Shown here: one piece after another, positions 25,502 through 34,381 of the stretch
Layout of the letters: every line of letters starts with the position of its first letter
Position numbering within the stretch: the stretch's first letter is position 1
NCBI RefSeq assembly: GCF_028736175.1
Contig: NZ_CP117880.1
Location: forward strand, 4,464,001 to 4,528,000
Length of the DNA: 64,000 nucleotides
Direction of reading: 5' to 3'
Source of the DNA: Sphingobacterium oryzagri
GTDB taxonomy: Bacteria > Bacteroidota > Bacteroidia > Sphingobacteriales > Sphingobacteriaceae
The notes under the pieces: generated by a model
Seen by the model: only the letters and a program-made list of their open reading frames with translations
What the model was told of the DNA's origin: nothing
Databases searched by the model: none
Program-made: the position numbers and the translations under genes

Positions 25502-27127
25502 TTAGGCTGCAAGTCGATATATCGTACTTTTTACCCTTTCCAGACCTATATTTATCGCTGGTAGGGAGCTTTTGCCATCAGGATTGCCAATCAAAGCCCT
25601 GTTTTTCCACTTTCTTGCCCATTTTCTTAGGTTATGAGCAATGGCCATCAAACCGAACTCCACGGCAACTTTCTCCAATCCTTTCATACTGAACCGGGTA
25701 AACTTGTTATTGCTTTTCATCTGTCCAAATACAGCTTCAACTTCTACGGGTCGCTTACTTCGATGATAGAGCCCTTGTTCTGACAACAGCAATTCCCGAG
25801 CTTTAGCCCTGAGCTGGGTAAGTCGGTGGTTCACTTCAATCAGACGATTACCTTGAGCTTTATGGCACTGTCCGCGCATCGGGCAACCTTCACATCGCTG
25901 AGCTTGATAGCAACTCACTTGTGCAGCATATCCGTTGGTGCTGAATCGAGTCGCATGGCCTATAAAGCTAAGCTTCTGTCCTGCTGGACATATATAAAAG
26001 TCCTCCTGCTGGTTGTAATACAGGTTTTGCACCGAAAAAGGATCCTGCCTGTGTTTACGCTTTTGCTCCGTATGAAAGTAATTGTACTTGACAAAAGCGG
26101 TTATCCCTTTTCTTTCCATCAGCTCATAGTTTTGCTCGCTACCATATCCGGCATCCGCTACAATTGATTCACTTTGCTTTCCGTAATGAGATTCAAAGCT
26201 TTCCAGATGTTCCGGTAAGGTTGTGGTGTCTGCGGTCGTTTGGTGGATACTGTAGTGGGTGATGAACTGCTCTTCGGTACTGATTTGTGTATTGTAGGCC
26301 GGTTTGAGCTGACCGTTTTTCATGTGATCTTCTTTCATCCGCATAAAAACAGCATCCGTATCTGTTTTACTATAACTATTGCGATCCCCTAGTATTTCCA
26401 GTTGTTGTTCATATTTTTCCAATCGCGGTAAATAGTCTTCTTCAAGTTTCTTGAGCTGCTTATCGGTAGACTTACTGCCCGCTCTGAGCTTGGCATTTAT
26501 CGTTTTGATTCTTTCCTTCAATCCTGCACTATCGATTGCCTTACTAATTTCTTGATTGCCTAAGGAAGATTGATCTTCGGTTATCTGCGCGTCAATCGAG
26601 GAAAGTACAGCAGCGATGTTGGCTTCCAGTTTTAACTTGTTCTTCTGGATAGATTTCTTCCAAACAAATGTGTAGCGACCCGCTGCCGATTCGATCTTGG
26701 TGCCATCTACATACTGAACGTGCAAACTGACGTACTCCAGTTCATGCAACATCCGAACGATGCTGGCAAATAGATCCTGTATTTGACCTTTAAGACGTTT
26801 AGCTCGAAAATAATTGATCGTGCGATAATCAGGCGTACTGTTTCCTGAAAGCCACATGAAATGGATGTTCTCCTGCAAGGCGCGTTCGATCTTTCGACAT
26901 GAATAGATATTGCTTAGATAAGCGTAGAATAAAACTTTAAGAAGCATCCTGGGATGGAAACTCGTCGTACCTCCGCCTTTATATTGACTGATCAGATGCG
27001 CGATATCCAGTTGATCAACAACCTGATTAACCAATCGAACGGGATGGTTTAATGGAATACGATCCAAAATATTTTCAGGAAATAGGACCGGACTATTGGA
27101 TGGAAGGGCTTTAAATTGTACTTTCAT
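25502..27127 (-). CDS. IS1182 family transposase (DDE type)
   Basis: A 541-residue protein read from ATG 27127; a TTG ten codons upstream is less likely. LPSNSPVLFPENILDRIP and HPRMLLKVLFYAYLSNIYSCRKIE match the N-terminal DNA-binding domain of IS1182 transposases. VQYVDGTKIES holds the first catalytic Asp, VADAGYGSEQNYE the second, and VEAVFGQMKSNNKF the Glu. A Cys-rich stretch (CEGCPMRGQC) is also typical. The frame is intact, so the element may still be active. Confidence 0.92.
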   Translation of the reverse strand: MKVQFKALPSNSPVLFPENILDRIPLNHPVRLVNQVVDQLDIAHLISQYKGGGTTSFHPRMLLKVLFYAYLSNIYSCRKIERALQENIHFMWLSGNSTPDYRTINYFRAKRLKGQIQDLFASIVRMLHELEYVSLHVQYVDGTKIESAAGRYTFVWKKSIQKNKLKLEANIAAVLSSIDAQITEDQSSLGNQEISKAIDSAGLKERIKTINAKLRAGSKSTDKQLKKLEEDYLPRLEKYEQQLEILGDRNSYSKTDTDAVFMRMKEDHMKNGQLKPAYNTQISTEEQFITHYSIHQTTADTTTLPEHLESFESHYGKQSESIVADAGYGSEQNYELMERKGITAFVKYNYFHTEQKRKHRQDPFSVQNLYYNQQEDFYICPAGQKLSFIGHATRFSTNGYAAQVSCYQAQRCEGCPMRGQCHKAQGNRLIEVNHRLTQLRAKARELLLSEQGLYHRSKRPVEVEAVFGQMKSNNKFTRFSMKGLEKVAVEFGLMAIAHNLRKWARKWKNRALIGNPDGKSSLPAINIGLERVKSTIYRLAA

Positions 27128-27144
27128 ATCGTTTTTTGGGTGCA

Positions 27145-27167
27145 CCTTAAGATACAAAATCTTAAGG
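27145..27167. promoter_or_regulatory. perfect 9-bp dyad just upstream of the transposase
   Basis: CCTTAAGAT and ATCTTAAGG flank an ACAAA centre, 18 bases before the transposase ATG. It may bind the transposase or limit read-through translation. Confidence 0.45.
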
Positions 27168-27181
27168 ACAAAAAACAGAAA

Positions 27182-27208
27182 AACCCCGCCATTTTTTATG
27201 ACGGGGTT
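27182..27208 (-). terminator. terminator after the GT5-N gene
   Basis: Arms AACCCCG and CGGGGTT with inner pairing form a hairpin; on the minus strand it runs into TTTTTCTGTTTTTT. It lies 54 bp downstream of the starch-synthase-like gene. Confidence 0.75.
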
Positions 27209-27261
27209 CTTTTTTTTAATAGACCTTTTTAGACGGCCTCTTTCAGATCATAAATTATACG

Positions 27262-28095
27262 TTATGCAGAAGCTGCTTCAGCATCTACCGTAGAAAACTC
27301 GTCAAAAACTTCAGAGAAGCCTTCGTAATCGTCATCACCATTTGGCGAGAAGCTTCGAATACCTTTCTCCGCTACATAAGCTTTCAATTCGGGGTGAACG
27401 TTAGCATCGGTATACACGGCGATATCCGTAAATGATAAAGCACCTTTGTAGACATCCACATACGAGCCGTCTCCATACGGAGCCGCTTCTTCTGCCGACA
27501 TGTCCAGTTGCGCTGCGATCTCACCATACTTACTACCGAGCGAACCAAATTCCTCATCAGCATACAAGGAGTACATAACTTTAGCATCTTTAAATGCGGG
27601 GTCATCCTTATACACCGTTTTTAAATAAGCAGGAACCATCGCCGAAAACCAACCGTGACAATGCACGACATCTGGCGACCAGCCCAACTTCTTCACAGTC
27701 TCTAGCGCTCCTTTACAGAAGAATAACGACCGCTCGTTATTATCTGCAAAAAACTCACCTTTCTCATCACGAAAAACCTTTTTCCGCTGGAAATACTCCT
27801 CATTATCCAAAAAATAGACCTGCATGCGCGCAGCTGGTAATGAAGCCACTTTGATAATTAGCGGATTGTCATTGTTATCCACCACGATGTTCATTCCCGA
27901 TAACCTTATCACTTCATGAAGACGATTTCTGCGCTCGTTGATATTACCAAAACGTGGCATAAGAATACGGATTTCAAATCCTTTCTCCTGCATAGCTTGT
28001 GGTAATTGGCGTGTAATTTCAGAAATTTTACTTATTTCAAGGAAAGGCGACATCTCATGGGTTACAAACAATATTTTCGTTTTTGCCATCTCCAA
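27262..28095 (-). CDS. glycogen/starch synthase N-terminal-domain protein (GT5-N only)
   Basis: A 277-residue protein covering only the N-terminal half of GT5 glycogen synthase: KILFVTHEMSPFLEI at the start, IRILMPRFGNINERR, and VVHCHGWFSAMVPAYLK. The C-terminal nucleotide-sugar-binding Rossmann domain with its KxGG-type and acidic motifs is absent; the protein ends in an acidic tail (NGDDDYEGFSEVFDEF). It is therefore unlikely to make glycogen alone. It is divergent from panC. I recall the same pairing from related genomes, so truncation seems to be a family trait, not recent decay. Confidence 0.8.
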   Translation of the reverse strand: MEMAKTKILFVTHEMSPFLEISKISEITRQLPQAMQEKGFEIRILMPRFGNINERRNRLHEVIRLSGMNIVVDNNDNPLIIKVASLPAARMQVYFLDNEEYFQRKKVFRDEKGEFFADNNERSLFFCKGALETVKKLGWSPDVVHCHGWFSAMVPAYLKTVYKDDPAFKDAKVMYSLYADEEFGSLGSKYGEIAAQLDMSAEEAAPYGDGSYVDVYKGALSFTDIAVYTDANVHPELKAYVAEKGIRSFSPNGDDDYEGFSEVFDEFSTVDAEAASA

Positions 28096-28131
28096 TTGTT
28101 TTTTTATTTATCGAATAGTAAAATCGGTATA

Positions 28132-28161
28132 CAAAGGTACGAATATTTATCGATTCTACAA
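28132..28161 (-). promoter_or_regulatory. Bacteroidota-type promoter of the GT5-N gene
   Basis: On the minus strand, TTG (28161-28159), a 19-base spacer and TACCTTTG (28139-28132) match the -33/-7 promoter of the phylum. It would start transcription about 30 bases before the ATG at 28095. Confidence 0.6.
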
Positions 28162-28232
28162 TCACTTAGTTTTCACAACTTTATATTTCCGATTTATTTA
28201 TGCACTTTTGTCGGCTTATTTAACGTTTTGCG

Positions 28233-29078
28233 GTGAAGATATTTAAAACCAAAAAAGAGCTCCAGTCTTATTTGCTAAGCTGCCGAGCTGCGGGCCAGAA
28301 AATAGCGCTGGTGCCCACCATGGGCGCGCTACACGAAGGGCATCTCTCTTTAATTGCGGAAGCAAAAAAACTGGCAGAAATCGTCGTGTGCAGTATTTTT
28401 GTAAACCCAACGCAATTCAATGATCCGAAAGATCTTGAAAAATATCCCCGACCGATAGAAAATGACATCGCGTTGTTGCAGTCGGCAGCATGCGATATTC
28501 TTTTCCTGCCTGAAATTGCGGAAATGTATCCGGCAGATGATAGCCCATGGCATATTGATCTGGGCGAATTGGACAGCATTTGGGAAGGTGAAAAACGACC
28601 GGGCCACTTTCAAGGTGTTACGCAGATTGTCTACAAATTATTCCGTCTAGTAGCGCCAGATATTGCTTGTTTTGGCCAAAAGGACTTTCAACAGGTTATG
28701 GTTATCCAACGATTGATTGATATAAAAAAGCTTCCCGTGAGCATACATATTTGCCCTACGGTGCGCAATAAAGATGGTCTTGCGCTCAGCTCGAGAAACA
28801 CGCGACTTTCGGAAGAAGGCAAAATAAAAGCGCTCGTTCTCTACCGTAGTCTGCGCTATATCAAGGATCATTTCGGCAGCGTGTCTCCAAGCCAACTTCG
28901 GCAAAACGCAATCAATATCCTTTTACAGGAGGACGGTATTGAACTGGAGTACCTGGCCATATGTGAAAGCCGCACACTACAAGAAACCGATACAATAATG
29001 GCAGGCAACAGCTATGTTGCGTTGCTGGTGGTTTGGCTGGAAGGTGTGCGACTTATTGACAATATGATTTTGCAATAG
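28233..29078 (+). CDS. panC: pantothenate synthetase
   Basis: A 281-residue enzyme that joins pantoate and beta-alanine using ATP. ALVPTMGALHEGHLSL is the nucleotide-binding HIGH-like motif; SIFVNPTQFN and GHFQGVTQIVYKLF bind pantoate, and VRNKDGLALSSRN is the KMSKS-like motif. The start is GTG 28233; an in-frame upstream ATG is followed by a stop. panD lies 133 bp downstream, so beta-alanine supply and use are adjacent. Confidence 0.95.
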   Translation: MKIFKTKKELQSYLLSCRAAGQKIALVPTMGALHEGHLSLIAEAKKLAEIVVCSIFVNPTQFNDPKDLEKYPRPIENDIALLQSAACDILFLPEIAEMYPADDSPWHIDLGELDSIWEGEKRPGHFQGVTQIVYKLFRLVAPDIACFGQKDFQQVMVIQRLIDIKKLPVSIHICPTVRNKDGLALSSRNTRLSEEGKIKALVLYRSLRYIKDHFGSVSPSQLRQNAINILLQEDGIELEYLAICESRTLQETDTIMAGNSYVALLVVWLEGVRLIDNMILQ

Positions 29079-29211
29079 TTGTGACAATCATAAGCGAAAA
29101 ACAGCGCAGTCAACAAACCATATCGTGCATAATCGATTTTCGGACGGTAACGATCACGCATTGTGACGATAAGAATATACATTTTCAGAAAAAATAAGGT
29201 AATTTTGCAAT

Positions 29212-29562
29212 ATGTTAATTGAAGTAATGAAGTCGAAAATTCACCGCGTACGGGTAACGCAGGCTGAATTAAACTATGTAGGTAGTATTACGATCGACGA
29301 AGATTTGATGGATGCGGCTAACATCGTAGCGAACGAAAAAGTGCAAATCGTGAACAATAATAACGGTGCACGACTGGAAACATACGTGATTCCTGGCGAG
29401 CGGGGCACCGGGACGATCTGTCTAAATGGCGCTGCTGCACGGATGGTACAGGTAGGTGATATCGTGATCATTATCTCTTATGCACACATGACTCCGGAAG
29501 AAGCTAAATCGCATAAGCCAGGCTTGATTTTTCCGGACGATAACAATAAATTAATTCTATAA
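29212..29562 (+). CDS. panD: aspartate 1-decarboxylase
   Basis: A 116-residue pyruvoyl enzyme that makes beta-alanine from aspartate. The self-cleavage site is Gly24-Ser25 in LNYVGSITID; Ser25 becomes the pyruvoyl group. Downstream motifs GERGTGTICLNGAAARM and DIVIIISYA are typical. It follows panC and is closed by a terminator. TAATTTTG at 29200-29207 could be a -7 element next to the start, so panD may also have its own promoter. Confidence 0.96.
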   Translation: MLIEVMKSKIHRVRVTQAELNYVGSITIDEDLMDAANIVANEKVQIVNNNNGARLETYVIPGERGTGTICLNGAAARMVQVGDIVIIISYAHMTPEEAKSHKPGLIFPDDNNKLIL

Positions 29563-29588
29563 TTTAAAAAGCATTCCCTAAATTTATG

Positions 29589-29615
29589 GCGCCATGATTA
29601 GATGGCGCTTTTTTT
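29589..29615 (+). terminator. terminator after panD
   Basis: GCGCCAT (29589-29595) and ATGGCGC (29602-29608) form a stem around GATTAG, followed by seven T. Confidence 0.85.
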
Positions 29616-29981
29616 ATGCATAAACTAACAAACACATATCGTTCATTAATCGCTTACTTGTTAAGCGTATGGATGCTCGTGATCGTCATCAGCGGTGTGG
29701 TGTTTATGCACAAAGAGATCACCTCTACCGGAGAAATCATTACCCACGTTCACCCTTACGACTTTACCAAGAAAGGGGAACCGCATCATCACCATTCTGA
29801 TGATGAAATTCAGTACCTCAACGTGGTATTTGCCGGTGCTTTTATCGCTACCGATCTGCTCGTATTTGAGATGGCTATCACGCCATTACTTTTACGGATA
29901 CGCTATGCCGATCTTGTTGCTCAGGCCGTCACAAACTGCGTTGTTCATTATCATTTGCGCGGCCCGCCCACACTGGCCTAA
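29616..29981 (+). CDS. hypothetical His-rich membrane protein upstream of a TonB receptor
   Basis: A 121-residue protein starting at ATG 29616, at the end of the panD terminator T run. It has an N-terminal membrane segment (LIAYLLSVWMLVIVISGVVF), a periplasmic loop with HVHPYDF and GEPHHHHSDDEIQYLN, and a second hydrophobic segment (VVFAGAFIATDLLVF). It ends YHLRGPPTLA. The clustered His residues suggest metal binding. It sits 264 bp upstream of the TonB receptor. I do not know its family. Confidence 0.6.
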   Translation: MHKLTNTYRSLIAYLLSVWMLVIVISGVVFMHKEITSTGEIITHVHPYDFTKKGEPHHHHSDDEIQYLNVVFAGAFIATDLLVFEMAITPLLLRIRYADLVAQAVTNCVVHYHLRGPPTLA

Positions 29982-30245
29982 CTCCAGCACTTCTACATTT
30001 TACAAAGCGTTTATTTTAGCACAAGACGTGTTGCTGTGCTTGTTCTCTGGAACAGGACGGGCATCGCGGCGTGATAGGTTCGACCTACATGGCCTACAGG
30101 CGTCTTGGTTTTTCCTAGCGTTACACGCTCGTGGTTTGGTTTGTCGATTTCGCAGCCAGCCGCCTGAACGGTCTACCGTAAAAAGACTAAAATAAATGCT
30201 ATTTATTACTTACATACTATTCATACGAATTATTCATATATATAC

Positions 30246-32591
30246 ATGACGAAAACATACTTCAGGCTTGTCCTATCTCTCCTATTCTTATTACCCATCA
30301 CACTTTTCGCGCAATCAACAATTAGCGGTACGGTGAGCAGTGCAAAAGGCGACCCGATCAGCCAAGCGACGGTGCAAGTGGAAGGCACCAGTATTGCTGC
30401 AGCAACCGACAACGCTGGCCACTTTACCTTGGCCAATGTTCCGGCAGAAAAAAACACCCTGGTCATCCGGGCGGTAGGCTATCAGACCGCAAAAAAGACA
30501 TTGACAGCAGCGGAAAAGAAACTCCCGGTAGCTATTGTTCTGAACGAAGATAATCTGAACATCAACGAAGTGGTTGTGAGTGCCACGCGCTACGGATTGG
30601 ATCGGCGTGAAGCGCCCGTTGTGGTCAACGTATTAGGACCTAAGCTTTTCAACGCGACACAATCTGTGGCGATGTCCGAAACCTTAGCTTATCAACCAGG
30701 CGTGCGTGTAGAGAACAACTGTCAAAACTGCGGCTTCTCTCAGGTTAGACTAAACGGCCTGGAAGGCGCCTACTCACAGATATTAATCAACAGCCGATCG
30801 GTATTTAGCGCTTTGAACAGCGTATACGGCCTTGATCAAATCCCGACCAGCATGATCGATCGTATCGAAGTGGTACGCAGCGGCGGATCGGCACTTTTTG
30901 GTGCCAATGCTATCGCGGGCACTATTAATATCATAACTAAAGATCCGGTTGAAAACGATTGGCAAATCAAATCGACCAACTCGTTGACAGGTGGTACTTC
31001 GTGGGACAACACGTTAGATTTCAATACGTCCTTTGTCGAAGACGATCTGATGACGGGCGTTACATTCTACGGGATGCACCGCGACCGCCAACCCTGGGAT
31101 GCAAATGGCGATGGATTTACCGAGATTACTAAATTACGGAATACCACCTTTGGCGCCAAGGCTTTCTTTAAGCCGTCGGAATACGACAAAATTACGGTAG
31201 ATATGAGCGTGCTTAATGAGTTCAGACGCGGTGGCGACCGGCTGGATCTCGCGCCGCACTTCACCGATATTACGGAACAAATCCAAACAAATTCGGTAAT
31301 CGGCGGGTTGACATACGACCACTATTCCAGGGATTGGAAACAAAAAATCTCGCTTTACGCCTCTGCTCAAAAGAGCAAACGCGATAGCTATTACGGTGGT
31401 TTAGGTGGCGAAAGAACACATCAGGACAGTGTAATAGCGGCAAATTCATACGGCGAGACCGATGATTTTGCTATGGTGGCCGGTGCGCAATACAACTACA
31501 ATTTTGAGCGCGACGTGATCACAGCGGGCGTAGAATATAACGCAAACCGCACGAAAGACAATATTCCTTCTTATCAACGAATCATCGACCAAAAAACGCA
31601 CGCTATCGGCACTTATGCACAGTATGAATGGAAAGTCATCGACCAGCTTAAAGCCTTGATGGGTGCGCGATATGATTACACGTATGTCGACGGCACGTAT
31701 AGCTTGCTAAACAACAACCGCCGATCAGATCAAAACTTCGGCACGTTCAGTCCGCGCTTAACCATACTTTACGATATCACGCCAGAATTGCAATTTCGTG
31801 GCGGATATGCACGTGGCTTTCGCGCTCCGCAGGCCTTTAACGAGGATATGCACGTCACTTCGATCGGCGGACAGCAGGTTTTTGTGCTGATGGGCGAAAA
31901 CCTAGAAACCGAGTATTCCAATGCTTATACGGGTTCGTTTAATTATACCCGCAACTTTGGGCAGACGCAAGCGAGCCTGTTGATCGAAGGCTTCTTTACC
32001 GATCTTCAAAATCCATTTACGACCGTCATGACATCAGAAGAGAACGGTATTATTTTGCAGGAAATGCGTAATGGAAGTCGGTCAAACGTATATGGTAGCA
32101 ATATCGAACTAAGTGTAGCGCCTTCCAGCGCGTTGAGCATACAGGCGGGCGGAACTATACAGCGCGCAAAGTACAGTGAAGCGCAGGTTATTTTCGAGGG
32201 AGAAGATCCGGCGGATGACATCCTCACCATGAACTACATGCGCACGCCTAATGTATATGGCTACCTGAATACCAACATCAAAGCGACCAAGCAGTTTGCG
32301 ATAGATGTAACTGGTGTATATACGGGGGAAATGCTCGTTCCGCATTATCAGCCAGATGGCACGTTACTCGTGCGAGATGCGCCCGATTTTATGGAGCTAA
32401 ATTTACGTTTGGGTTACACCTTTGCTGTTAAAAAGAACTTTAATGTAGAAGTGTTTGGCGGTGTACAAAATATGTTTAACGCCTTTCAGCGGGATTTCGA
32501 TACAGGACCATTGCGTGATTCAGACTATGTGTACGGGCCCACAAAACCGCGCACTTTTACCTTTGGCGTAAAGATCGGTCATTTCCATTAA
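30246..32591 (+). CDS. TonB-dependent receptor with carboxypeptidase-like N domain
   Basis: A 781-residue outer-membrane receptor. It has a signal peptide (ending LFAQ), a carboxypeptidase-regulatory-like domain (residues about 24-100, TISGTVSSAKGDPISQATV), a TonB-box region around INEVVVSATR, a plug (residues about 120-235) and a C-terminal barrel ending FGVKIGHFH. The plug holds NCQNCGF with Cys159 and Cys162, a CxxC pair that may bind a metal. It is not of the SusC size (about 1000 residues) and no SusD follows, so it looks like a metal or metal-chelate receptor. Confidence 0.88.
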   Translation: MTKTYFRLVLSLLFLLPITLFAQSTISGTVSSAKGDPISQATVQVEGTSIAAATDNAGHFTLANVPAEKNTLVIRAVGYQTAKKTLTAAEKKLPVAIVLNEDNLNINEVVVSATRYGLDRREAPVVVNVLGPKLFNATQSVAMSETLAYQPGVRVENNCQNCGFSQVRLNGLEGAYSQILINSRSVFSALNSVYGLDQIPTSMIDRIEVVRSGGSALFGANAIAGTINIITKDPVENDWQIKSTNSLTGGTSWDNTLDFNTSFVEDDLMTGVTFYGMHRDRQPWDANGDGFTEITKLRNTTFGAKAFFKPSEYDKITVDMSVLNEFRRGGDRLDLAPHFTDITEQIQTNSVIGGLTYDHYSRDWKQKISLYASAQKSKRDSYYGGLGGERTHQDSVIAANSYGETDDFAMVAGAQYNYNFERDVITAGVEYNANRTKDNIPSYQRIIDQKTHAIGTYAQYEWKVIDQLKALMGARYDYTYVDGTYSLLNNNRRSDQNFGTFSPRLTILYDITPELQFRGGYARGFRAPQAFNEDMHVTSIGGQQVFVLMGENLETEYSNAYTGSFNYTRNFGQTQASLLIEGFFTDLQNPFTTVMTSEENGIILQEMRNGSRSNVYGSNIELSVAPSSALSIQAGGTIQRAKYSEAQVIFEGEDPADDILTMNYMRTPNVYGYLNTNIKATKQFAIDVTGVYTGEMLVPHYQPDGTLLVRDAPDFMELNLRLGYTFAVKKNFNVEVFGGVQNMFNAFQRDFDTGPLRDSDYVYGPTKPRTFTFGVKIGHFH

Positions 32592-32689
32592 TAGTCAGAA
32601 AGTGACAGTACGCGTCACTGACCTGATAGCTAATAAAAATGTTGCCGGCCAAAGCAGTTTGCTTGCCGGCAGCTTTTAAATGAAATACT

Positions 32690-33160
32690 ATGCTTAACAA
32701 GATAATCTTCATCTGTTGTTTTTTGTACCCAAGCGTCAACGCTACGGCGCAGGAGCGAGATACGGTGCAGTGGCTATCCTTTGAACAGCTTTCTGATTCG
32801 CTGCAAACCAGCCCAAAGAAAGTTTTACTTTTCTTCCATACAGACTGGTGCGCGTACTGCCGAAAAATGCAGAACGAAATATTCACGGATAAGCAGATTG
32901 TTGAACATATCAATGCGAACTACTATGCTGTTCGGTTTGATGCAGAAAGTACAGACAGCGTGCTATTTGACAATCAACTATTAATAAATGATAGCCGTAA
33001 AAAACGTACCGGCGCTTACCATGATATCGCCAAGCTTTTGGCTTCCCGCAATAATACAATGGCATTTCCGGTGACGCTAATATTGGAAAAAGATTTTAGC
33101 GTTAAGCAGCGTTATTTCGAATACCTCGATCGAAAAAAAATGTGGAGAGCGTTGTTATGA
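32690..33160 (+). CDS. exported thioredoxin-fold protein
   Basis: A 156-residue protein with a signal peptide to about residue 21. HTDWCAYCRKMQNEIF carries the active CxxC (Cys54, Cys57), and TMAFPVTLILEKD is the cis-Pro segment. It lies 98 bp after the TonB receptor on the same strand, so a role in keeping the receptor or a metal carrier reduced is possible. It resembles the DsbD-gamma/thiol reductase-like group. Confidence 0.82.
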   Translation: MLNKIIFICCFLYPSVNATAQERDTVQWLSFEQLSDSLQTSPKKVLLFFHTDWCAYCRKMQNEIFTDKQIVEHINANYYAVRFDAESTDSVLFDNQLLINDSRKKRTGAYHDIAKLLASRNNTMAFPVTLILEKDFSVKQRYFEYLDRKKMWRALL

Positions 33161-33214
33161 CGCAAAAACAAAATTCTCTATTCAGATTGAAAATAAACGA
33201 AACTCTTATTAACA

Positions 33215-34051
33215 CTAGTACCCGATTGAAACGTGTATCACTGCCCTTCTATCTCCCTCAGTAAAACCATTTCCCCAACTCCTTCCGCAAGTCCCGCCAT
33301 TAAAAATGGACGACGGGTCTGGATTAGTTCCGGTATTACTTGTATTAGGAACAGTATATGCGCCATAAGTCTGATAATACCCCCCATTTGGCGCAGCCGT
33401 AAATTCCCCTTCTCCTAACCCTCTCCAATTTGTGTGTCGGACACCGATTGCATGCCCGACTTCATGAGCAATTAAAGCTTTTCTCTGGCTATTACTTAAA
33501 TTCCTCCAATGATACAGATTTATATTTACAGATTCTCCTACGATTAGTTCAACCACCCCTCCGGTAAGCAAGGTGGGCACAGTGGGCCAAATTGCATAAC
33601 CGCAAAAATGATTTACTTCATTATAACCGCGAAAAACTAAATCAGCAGTTGATTCGTTAAACACTCTGGTAGCTGTAACAGAGTTAGGAAAAATGGATCG
33701 AAACTCTCGCATTGCATCTTCAACAGGAGCATGATATGTTAATGTATTGGAAATAAAATAAGTAAACGACCTTAATCTATATCCTCCAATTATTTGATTA
33801 GGCAAAATGACAGCCTGCCTCGAATTGGTTTTGAAAAGTTGCGACTTTTTTAGTGCGATATCCTCTTCTACGAAGATTTCGTCTCCTCTTACGAATATGC
33901 CAGTGGTATCAAATCCTAAAGATGCGACAGCCGCTTTTAGATTCACAAATTCTGATTCTTCAACTGAAACATCAAAATCATCTTTTTTACTACATGATTG
34001 AAAAACAAATAGGGCACAAAGGAGCAGTACAATAGAATTTCTTGCTTTCAT
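33215..34051 (-). CDS. M57-type zinc metalloprotease lipoprotein (HEVGH motif)
   Basis: A 278-residue protein with lipobox FQSC (Cys20), so probably exposed on the envelope. The zinc site HEVGHAIGVRH (His196, Glu197, His200, His206) followed by TNW matches the M57 / 'dual-action HEIGH' metallopeptidase family. The N-terminal part (residues 30-110) carries a propeptide-like region. It is convergent with the thioredoxin-fold gene and divergent from the FKBP lipoproteins. Substrate unknown. Confidence 0.82.
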   Translation of the reverse strand: MKARNSIVLLLCALFVFQSCSKKDDFDVSVEESEFVNLKAAVASLGFDTTGIFVRGDEIFVEEDIALKKSQLFKTNSRQAVILPNQIIGGYRLRSFTYFISNTLTYHAPVEDAMREFRSIFPNSVTATRVFNESTADLVFRGYNEVNHFCGYAIWPTVPTLLTGGVVELIVGESVNINLYHWRNLSNSQRKALIAHEVGHAIGVRHTNWRGLGEGEFTAAPNGGYYQTYGAYTVPNTSNTGTNPDPSSIFNGGTCGRSWGNGFTEGDRRAVIHVSIGY

Positions 34052-34381
34052 AATTTAAATTTTTAAACACAAATAGTATTCAAATATAGATATATTATAC
34101 ATATGTCTAAAGATAATTTTAAAAATATAAATAACTGTACAAAAGATACTTAAAATAAAAATCATTCCTGAATAAAAAAAAATTGAATATTTTTATATAA
34201 ATAACAATTGATTTAAAATTGATTAAAAACTAATTTCAGCACTATCTCCAATGTTTGACATCCACAGTCGATAGAAACATTGTAAAAAATTAAGCAACAA
34301 AAAGACACATTATTTCTATGTTTGCTGTAGCAAAAATAAAGTAAAAACGTTCTATCAACCATAACACACTTAACAACATTT
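34052..34381. other. AT-rich divergent intergenic region, about 330 bp
   Basis: The region between the M57 gene (minus) and the first FKBP gene (plus) is very AT-rich, with many A and T runs. It must hold both promoters, but I cannot point to a confident -33/-7 pair. No reading frame or structured RNA is apparent. Confidence 0.5.

Larger units (their letters stand above)
25456..27178 (-). mobile_element. IS1182-type insertion sequence (ends approximate)
   Basis: A transposase gene surrounded by short non-coding ends. Inward-facing CTGTTTTT occurs at 25456 and, on the other strand, at 27178, suggesting the tips of degenerate inverted repeats, but I cannot prove the ends or find a target duplication. 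The element lies between the SMR gene and the GT5-N gene without disrupting a recognisable gene. Confidence 0.6.

Noticed and set aside
29982..30245. Cobalamin-type riboswitch or coding region between the His-rich gene and the TonB receptor
   Set aside because: No B12-box or conserved core found. The overlapping frame at 29695-30195 does not resemble a protein and overlaps the better gene in another frame.
30246..32591. SusC-type receptor for a glycan locus
   Set aside because: Too short, no SusD gene follows and the gene is 8 kb from the carbohydrate genes; metal-type uptake fits better.
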